Shown: one piece after another, positions 59,726 through 64,000 of the stretch
Position numbering within the stretch: the stretch's first letter is position 1
How the letters are laid out: the number at the start of each line of letters is the position of its first letter
NCBI GenBank assembly: GCA_029001845.1
Contig: JAREWP010000053.1
Span: 19,100 to 83,099, forward strand
Direction of reading: 5' to 3'
Origin: Candidatus Magnetocorallium paracelense
GTDB lineage: Bacteria; Nitrospirota; Thermodesulfovibrionia; Thermodesulfovibrionales; Magnetobacteriaceae
Length of the DNA stretch: 64,000 nucleotides
Position numbers and translations under genes: made by a program
Notes under the pieces: generated by a model
Told to the model about the DNA's origin: nothing
What the model saw: only the letters and a program-made list of their open reading frames with translations
Database searches by the model: none

Positions 59726-60234
59726 GGTGATGTCACTACCTCTATTGTCAGTGCATATAAGTCTAAGCGATTTAAGGAAGTATCCGGGACAACTGTTAGA
59801 ATTGAGCTTAGATTTTTGCGGAAGGTTTTAACGTAGCTATTGATGAATGGGAACTTTGTAAAGAAAATCCGGTAAAAAAAGTCATCCGAACACTTCCCCC
59901 GGAGACAAAGCGTGTACGTTTTGTCTCCTCTGATGAGGCGCAACCCTTAAAAGTTAAGCGAGCATGTCGAAAGGCCGGCATTGAAGACCTTCGTTTTCAC
60001 GATCTCAGGCATGATTTTGCTACTTTTCTTGTCCGGTCTGGAGTTGATCTTTACAGGGTTCAGAAGCTGTTGAATCATAAAGATCAGAGAATGACTCAAC
60101 GGTATGCGCATCTTCAAACAGAGGATGTAAGGGACGCCATAAAAATACTTGATGTGCAAGGCACTGGTACAATTCTTGTACAATCGGATGAGAATGAAGA
60201 GAGTACTAACATCGCTAAAGCTGAAAGTAGTTGA
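59726..60234 (+). pseudogene. Tyrosine recombinase (phage-type integrase) remnant
   Basis: No start codon or N-terminal domain remains. The first part reads DVTTSIVSAYKSKRFKEVSG then TTVRIELRFLRKV and shifts frame near 59830. It continues NVAIDEWELCKENPVKKVIR and jumps, by an internal deletion after VRFVSSDEAQP, to the catalytic C-terminus. That part contains FHDLRHDFATFLV (Arg, His), VQKLLNHKDQRMTQRYAHL (His, Tyr nucleophile) and a tail ending at a TGA at 60232. The first catalytic Arg region is missing, so it is inactive. It lies 16 bp from the 3' end of tRNA-Glu, a normal integration site for such elements. Confidence 0.85.
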
Positions 60235-60250
60235 TTTTAAAGGATTTTAT

Positions 60251-60326
60251 TGGTGATCCCAACGGGAGTCGAACCCGTGTTTTCGGCGTGAGAGGCCGAC
60301 GTCCTGGGCCACTAGACGATGGGACC
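60251..60326 (-). tRNA. tRNA-Glu (anticodon CTC)
   Basis: The 76-nt reverse-strand gene begins GGTCCCATCGTCTAGTGG and has anticodon stem TCGGC/GCCGA with loop CTCTCAC. The T-arm has GGTTCGACTCC and a CCA end is encoded. It lies 6 bp downstream of tRNA-Gln. Confidence 0.97.
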
Positions 60327-60332
60327 ACTTTA

Positions 60333-60403
60333 CTGGGGAGAGAGGATTCGAACCCCTACAGGCAGAGCCAGAGTCTGCTGTCCTGCCATTAGACGACTCC
60401 CCA
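60333..60403 (-). tRNA. tRNA-Gln (anticodon CTG)
   Basis: The reverse-strand gene begins TGGGGAGTCGTCTAATGGCA and has anticodon stem GCAGA/TCTGC with loop CTCTGGC. The acceptor pairs TGGGGAG with CTCCCCA, followed by discriminator G. CCA is not encoded (GTA instead). Tandem with tRNA-Glu and probably co-transcribed. Confidence 0.95.
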
Positions 60404-60460
60404 AACCTGATTACCCAAGATTAGAATGCAAGGTGTGTATATTACAATAAACAGTCTGTT

Positions 60461-60919
60461 TCAGTCAATTTTTTTGGACAGCTCTTTTTCAATTTGAGAA
60501 ATTTTTCCAAGTCTTTTGTTATGCCTTCCGCCTTCAAAGCTTGTAGACAGCCAGGTGCGGACCATATCCTTTACAATCTCTTTGGCAGTCGTCCTTCCTC
60601 CTATAACCAGGACATTCGAATCATTATGGAGTCGGCTCATCTCCGCAGTATAGGCGTCATGACAAAGTGTCGCCCTGACACCATTATATTTATTGGCCAC
60701 AATAGACATTCCAAGACCTGTACCGCAAATAAGAATTCCTCTGTCCACTTCCTGATTGGAAACTCTGGAAGCAACTTCGGCGCCGTGATCGGGATAATCA
60801 ACGGATTCTTCGCTGTAAGTACCAAAATCAAAAATTTCAATTCCCGGATTTTTAAGAAGCTCGACAATCTCACGCTTCATTTCCAAACCGGCATGATCGC
60901 AAGCTATTGCTATCTTCAT
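60461..60919 (-). CDS. rpiB: Ribose-5-phosphate isomerase B
   Basis: The 152-residue enzyme interconverts ribose-5-P and ribulose-5-P. It shows KIAIACDHAGLEMKREIV, the DFGTYSEESVDYPDHG block, catalytic Cys65 in ILICGTGLGMS, ATLCHDAYTAEMSRLHND and VIGGRT. It is transcribed away from the isocitrate dehydrogenase, separated by MITE copy D2. An allose-6-P isomerase activity cannot be excluded. Confidence 0.93.
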   Translation of the reverse strand: MKIAIACDHAGLEMKREIVELLKNPGIEIFDFGTYSEESVDYPDHGAEVASRVSNQEVDRGILICGTGLGMSIVANKYNGVRATLCHDAYTAEMSRLHNDSNVLVIGGRTTAKEIVKDMVRTWLSTSFEGGRHNKRLGKISQIEKELSKKID

Positions 60920-60988
60920 GGCTTAATATTTTAGTATATATGAATCTCTTTTTTCAATTTATTATTGTCAGAAATTGTTATAATAATT

Positions 60989-61149
60989 GTTACTGTTCTC
61001 TGTGATCCAAGGCCAGAGGTCAGTTGAAGGTAAAAGCTTTTTTTATTGAATTTCATGGGTATAACAGCCATTTCCATCTTTTCGGAGTTCAAAAATAAGG
61101 CAAATCTTTTTAAAAAGACCACTGTTCCCTGAACTCTGTGAACAGTTAC
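60989..61149. repeat. Family D MITE-like element, copy D2
   Basis: GTTACTGTTCTCTGTGATCC at 60989-61008 and GTGAACAGTTAC at 61138-61149 are terminal inverted repeats of a 161-bp unit. It is related to D1 in reverse orientation. It lies between rpiB and the isocitrate dehydrogenase gene. A 63-codon reverse frame inside it (60931-61122) is not a gene. Confidence 0.88.
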
Positions 61150-61222
61150 TGAAACTTTTAACTTTTTTTAAGAGTCTAACCTGACTTGGTCAGGAGTATT
61201 TTTTTGATTATGGAGAATTGAA

Positions 61223-62299
61223 ATGCATAATGTTACGCTTATTCCCGGTGACGGAGTCGGCCCCGAGATTACAGAGGCCGTAGTTAAGTCGATAGAAGCG
61301 ACCGGAGTGAATATTACGTGGGATTATCAGGATGCAGGTACGGATGTTTACGAAAATGAAGGAACTCCCCTTCCTGAAAGAGTGCTGAACAGCATAAAGA
61401 AGAATAAAGTTGCGCTGAAAGGCCCTGTGACAACACCTGTGGGAACAGGATTCAGGAGTGTTAATGTTACATTGAGACAGGAGCTCGATCTTTATGCATG
61501 CCTCAGACCGTGTAAGAGTTATAAAGGATCGAGAAGCAGATATGAGGACATAGATATAATCGTTGTAAGGGAAAACACGGAAGATCTTTACGCAGGCGTG
61601 GAATTTCAAAAAGACGACACCCACACAATGGAGTTGATAGAGTTCGTTAATGCAAGATCCGCCAAAAAGGTGAGAAACGATTCCGGAATAAGCCTGAAAC
61701 CCAATTCCGTTTACGGAAGTGAAAGAATCGTACGTTTTGCATTTGAATATGCCAGAAAACACAACAGGAAAAAAGTAACATCCGTTCATAAGGCGAATAT
61801 TATGAAATTTTCCGACGGTCTCTTTCTTGAAGTCTCTCGTGAGGTCGCTAAATCCTATCCGGACATAGAGTTTGAGGACAGGATCATCGATAATATGTGC
61901 ATGCAACTGGTGCAAAAACCGGAGCTCTACGATGTACTGGTTCTTCCGAATCTTTATGGCGACATCGTTTCCGATCTTGCAGCAGGCCTGATCGGAGGGT
62001 TGGGTCTTGCACCGGGCGCCAATATAGGAAGCAAAATAGCGGTTTTTGAAGCAACTCACGGAAGCGCGCCTAAGTATAAAGGAATGAATAAGGTAAATCC
62101 AATGGCAATGATGCTCTCCGGTGTGTTAATGCTTCGGTATTTGGATGAAAATAATGCCGCCGACAGGCTTGAAAGCGCTATATCGGATATTGTAGAGGAA
62201 GGAAAAGACGTGACTTACGACATGAAACCGACTCCCGACGACCCAACGGCAGTAAGCACCTCCGGCGTAGCTGATGCAATTGCAAAGAGACTGAAATAG
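61223..62299 (+). CDS. NAD-type isocitrate dehydrogenase (IDH/IMDH family)
   Basis: The 358-residue beta-decarboxylating dehydrogenase shows [64 protein letters not shown], the conserved Lys in [11 protein letters not shown], and [20 protein letters not shown]. The NAD/acidic loop is [16 protein letters not shown]. The Ser-bearing substrate loop ([11 protein letters not shown]) fits isocitrate rather than isopropylmalate, and the short length fits the NAD/IDH3-like group. The ATG at 61223 has weak SD (TGGAGAATTGAA). It is monocistronic. Confidence 0.9.
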   Translation: MHNVTLIPGDGVGPEITEAVVKSIEATGVNITWDYQDAGTDVYENEGTPLPERVLNSIKKNKVALKGPVTTPVGTGFRSVNVTLRQELDLYACLRPCKSYKGSRSRYEDIDIIVVRENTEDLYAGVEFQKDDTHTMELIEFVNARSAKKVRNDSGISLKPNSVYGSERIVRFAFEYARKHNRKKVTSVHKANIMKFSDGLFLEVSREVAKSYPDIEFEDRIIDNMCMQLVQKPELYDVLVLPNLYGDIVSDLAAGLIGGLGLAPGANIGSKIAVFEATHGSAPKYKGMNKVNPMAMMLSGVLMLRYLDENNAADRLESAISDIVEEGKDVTYDMKPTPDDPTAVSTSGVADAIAKRLK

Positions 62300-62338
62300 T
62301 GTCGATACTTTTTAAATTGCTGTTATCGAAGCAGCGGC

Positions 62339-62578
62339 TTATTCGGACAGGTACTTCATAAAATCATAAACTGTCATAAAAAACTGCAGCGCCAGGTTCT
62401 CAAATGAACTAAACGGTGCCTGTCCGAACTTATTACACTTTTCCAGGTCGCACCAGCGGACTGTAATATTTCTCGCCTCAGTTATCCCTCTTTCAACAGA
62501 ACCTATTTTGGTAATCAGCAGTCTAAAGCTTTTACCATTAACATTCCAACAAAAAATTTTGTCGTTTACCTGCTTTTT
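62339..62578 (-). pseudogene. Start-less open frame, probable gene fragment
   Basis: The reverse strand is open for 79 codons between stops (TAA at 62579-62581 upstream and TAA at 62339-62341) with no ATG, GTG or TTG near the beginning. The residues look protein-like (NDKIFCWNVNGKSFRLLITK, RWCDLEKCNKFGQAPFSSFE, LQFFMTVYDFMKYLSE). I do not recognise a family. It could be the C-terminal remnant of a decayed gene or a chance frame. Confidence 0.35.
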
Positions 62579-63018
62579 TTAAAGACTATAATCCAAAATT
62601 CAGCAGTTAAGCCGTAAAACTTACGTTTTGACTGTGTAGGTACAAACACCGGATCAGCCGTCCTGTGATAAACACAGAGGGAAGGAGACCTCGACATGAT
62701 GGAGGAGCTTGCACGATCTCTATGCCTCCCTGACTAAATTTTCAGGAGAATAAATATTGTCAAGCCAAAAAATCCAAACCCTGCACACCCTACCCTCTAC
62801 TTTAGTTTTGTCCCGATACAGAGGACGAAATATTTTCAATCAGCAAATCTATAACAAAATTCATTCAGCCTTTTGTATATATACAATACCATTTCATATC
62901 TTTCCTGTAAGGAATAGGAAAAGTAGGACTCTCCGCTTTCCATACATATACTCACAGCTTCCTTAAGTAGTGTTCTCTCGTTACTTACAGCCAATGAGGT
63001 AACCTCCATTTTATTTTT

Positions 63019-63177
63019 TTATCTGTTCACAGGGATCGTGGTCTGTTAAAAAGATTTACTTCATTTCTCCCTGTCAGAACGTTAACCGTTAAATGTCAGG
63101 TATTCTTCTGAAAATAGGGAACTATTTACTTATTTTCTTGAACTGACCTCAGACCCCGGATTACAGTAAACAATTAC
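63019..63177. repeat. Family D MITE-like element, diverged copy D3
   Basis: ATCTGTTCACAGGGATCGTG then GTCTGTTAAAAAGATT at the left, and TTGAACTGACCTCAGACCCC then ACAGTAAACAATTAC at the right, match D1 and D2 ends. The middle has diverged. Confidence 0.7.
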
Positions 63178-63892
63178 ACTATATCTTCATTTCCGTTGTT
63201 ATGCATTGTAGTCTTTGTTATTTAGCCCTCTTTGATGGCTATTATTTAATAATAACAAATCAATATTAAAATACTGTTAAAAACAGTTGTTAAATCAAGG
63301 GTCATAAATACTTAACATACATGTAATATAAAAGTAATAAAAATTCATTCAATCCCTATTTTCCTGTCTTATTTTATTTTTTAAACGCTTTCCGCCATGT
63401 TACAATAGTATTACAAAATGATTACAACTTCGTTTTTCATGAATCGTCGGATTTTACAATTGTAACCTTTTAAAGGCTTAAAAGTTCAGGATTCATGATT
63501 TACTATGAACTACTCTAATAAAGCCTCATTATAATTGATAGAGTCATTCCTGTGAAAACCGGAATCCAAATAAGGTGTCAGTTCAAGATTCCTTGTTTTA
63601 AAAACACTGGATTCAAACTTCCGCCGGAATGATTCATAGTGCTATCATCTTTTCATTAATTTAGAACCTAACCCGGCATAGCCGGAACCAAAGAGGATAA
63701 AAAACTAACAGACATAAGAGAGCAGCAATCCGATAGAGACCAAGCCTGATTTTTTAAATTAAATTTTTATAAAAGGGCAATATAGTTCCCTACTACTGAC
63801 TCATCAACGCAAAATCCAAACCAAATATGCCAATATAAGAAAAGGGCATATGCCCTAAACTGATTAATGGAAACCGATAAGAGGTGATACAG

Positions 63893-64000
63893 ATGTGTCA
63901 TTTTATTGAGCGACACAGTACAAAGATTCGGGGAACAATATCCTGCCTTGACCGGGTAGTTATTACCGGTACAATACCCAACATCTGTTATGCCGACGGG
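63893..64000 (+). CDS. N-terminus of an unidentified protein, cut by window edge
   Basis: An ATG at 63893 with SD GAGGTGA (63881-63887) opens a frame that reaches the edge: 36 codons, beginning MCHFIERHSTKIRGTISCLD and continuing RVVITGTIPNICYADG. The SD and lack of stops support a real gene. The opening (FIxxHxxKIxGxxSCxDRxxxxGTxP) resembles a multi-copy uncharacterised family that I recall from anaerobe genomes, but I cannot confirm this. Confidence 0.55.
   Translation, partial: MCHFIERHSTKIRGTISCLDRVVITGTIPNICYADG

Larger units (their letters stand above)
62300..63892. other. 1.6-kb mostly non-coding, repeat-bearing stretch
   Basis: Apart from a start-less frame at 62339-62578, no gene is supported. 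ATCCAAAATTCAGCAGTTAA near 62589 resembles ATCCTAAATTCGGCAGTTAA near 41950. A MITE copy D3 is at 63019-63177. From 63180 to 63560 the sequence is very AT-rich. AACCCGGCATAGCCGGAACC at 63668-63687 is a palindrome-like unit related to 6985-7001. The 12-bp palindrome GGGCATATGCCC lies at 63844-63855, ahead of the last gene. Confidence 0.6.

Noticed and set aside
60931..61122. 63-codon reverse open frame near rpiB
   Set aside because: It lies mostly within MITE copy D2. The part resembling a GntR-type N-terminus (YLQLTS..L.SQ) is just the terminal repeat read in one frame.
61208..62059. 283-codon reverse open frame
   Set aside because: It is antisense to the well-supported isocitrate dehydrogenase gene, has no family signals and is rich in residues typical of shadow frames.
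62757..62966. 69-codon forward open frame
   Set aside because: It has an SD-like AGGAG but a low-quality, non-repeated composition and no family similarity; likely chance in AT-rich DNA.

Overview
The window looks like a chromosome segment of a flagellated, Gram-negative, probably anaerobic bacterium with an AT-leaning genome. Lipoproteins with lipobox cysteines, an LpoB-type activator, an AMIN-domain amidase and a sigma54-controlled flagellar cluster argue for a diderm envelope. A periplasmic triheme c-type cytochrome, nickel-pincer (Lar) genes, BluB and an NAD-type isocitrate dehydrogenase would fit a Desulfobacterota-like or neighbouring lineage. No rRNA is present, so this placement is inference. 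About sixty protein genes (a few of them broken or cut by the window ends) and three tRNAs are supported. Gene starts were reassigned where a Shine-Dalgarno (SD) site or stop/start overlap favoured a site inside the longest open frame.

Layout. 0-8.5 kb: an M28 peptidase and D-aminoacylase pair, an REC-GAF-HD-GYP c-di-GMP phosphodiesterase with CheX, a lone EcfT/CbiQ-like membrane protein, a cell-wall amidase, an Nfu scaffold, a triheme cytochrome and IlvE. 8.5-14.8 kb: a compact run of a VOC protein, two overlapping SUMF1-like proteins, larE, a Gly/Ser/Ala-rich 83-residue protein, larC, larB and a nitroreductase, with no larA in view. 14.8-19.4 kb: a nucleotide-sugar dehydrogenase, a secreted repeat protein and a beta-helix protein. 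19.7-23.3 kb: an RRM protein coupled to rpsU, and a COG3014-YcfL-LpoB lipoprotein set. 23.4-33.3 kb: signalling genes (REC-histidine kinase; REC, CheC, PAS kinase and REC-PAS-PAS-GAF-GGDEF-EAL in one transcription unit) and two methyltransferases in a repeat-rich island. 33.8-44.4 kb: a YjfB-like motility protein behind a sigma28-type promoter, thiD, bluB, a degenerate SDR, divIVA, yggT, proC, a DnaJ-domain protein, a thiolase/SDR pair, tRNA-Ala, PIG-L, HAD and dcd. 44.6-56.8 kb: an REC-TPR protein and a small kinase, then a sigma54 flagellar regulatory and structural cluster (TPR protein, FlrB/FlrC-like pair, flgB, flgC, fliE, fliF, fliH, fliI) that lacks fliG between fliF and fliH. 56.9-64 kb: a TMTC-like membrane/TPR protein, transposase and integrase remnants beside tRNA-Glu and tRNA-Gln, rpiB, an isocitrate dehydrogenase, and 1.6 kb of mostly non-coding repeat sequence ending in a truncated gene.

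How the parts work together. Several genes serve motility and c-di-GMP signalling. Two loci pair a c-di-GMP enzyme carrying the same cysteine-bearing GAF module with a CheC/CheX-type phosphatase. Two matching GG-N10-GC sigma54 promoters precede the flagellar regulators and flgB, and the FlrC-like activator between them carries the GAFTGA sigma54 contact loop. The Lar genes make the nickel-pincer nucleotide, and their unusual neighbours are the best candidate for an uncharacterised pathway.

The other striking property is the density of dispersed structured repeats, at least eight families. Family A is a long hairpin (29-30 bp stems in two copies) whose 26-nt loop is inverted between copies and whose stem substitutions are compensatory. 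Families B, D and J are MITE-like, and two of them supply the last codons and stop codon of neighbouring genes. The flank of family A supplies the start region of the EcfT-like gene.
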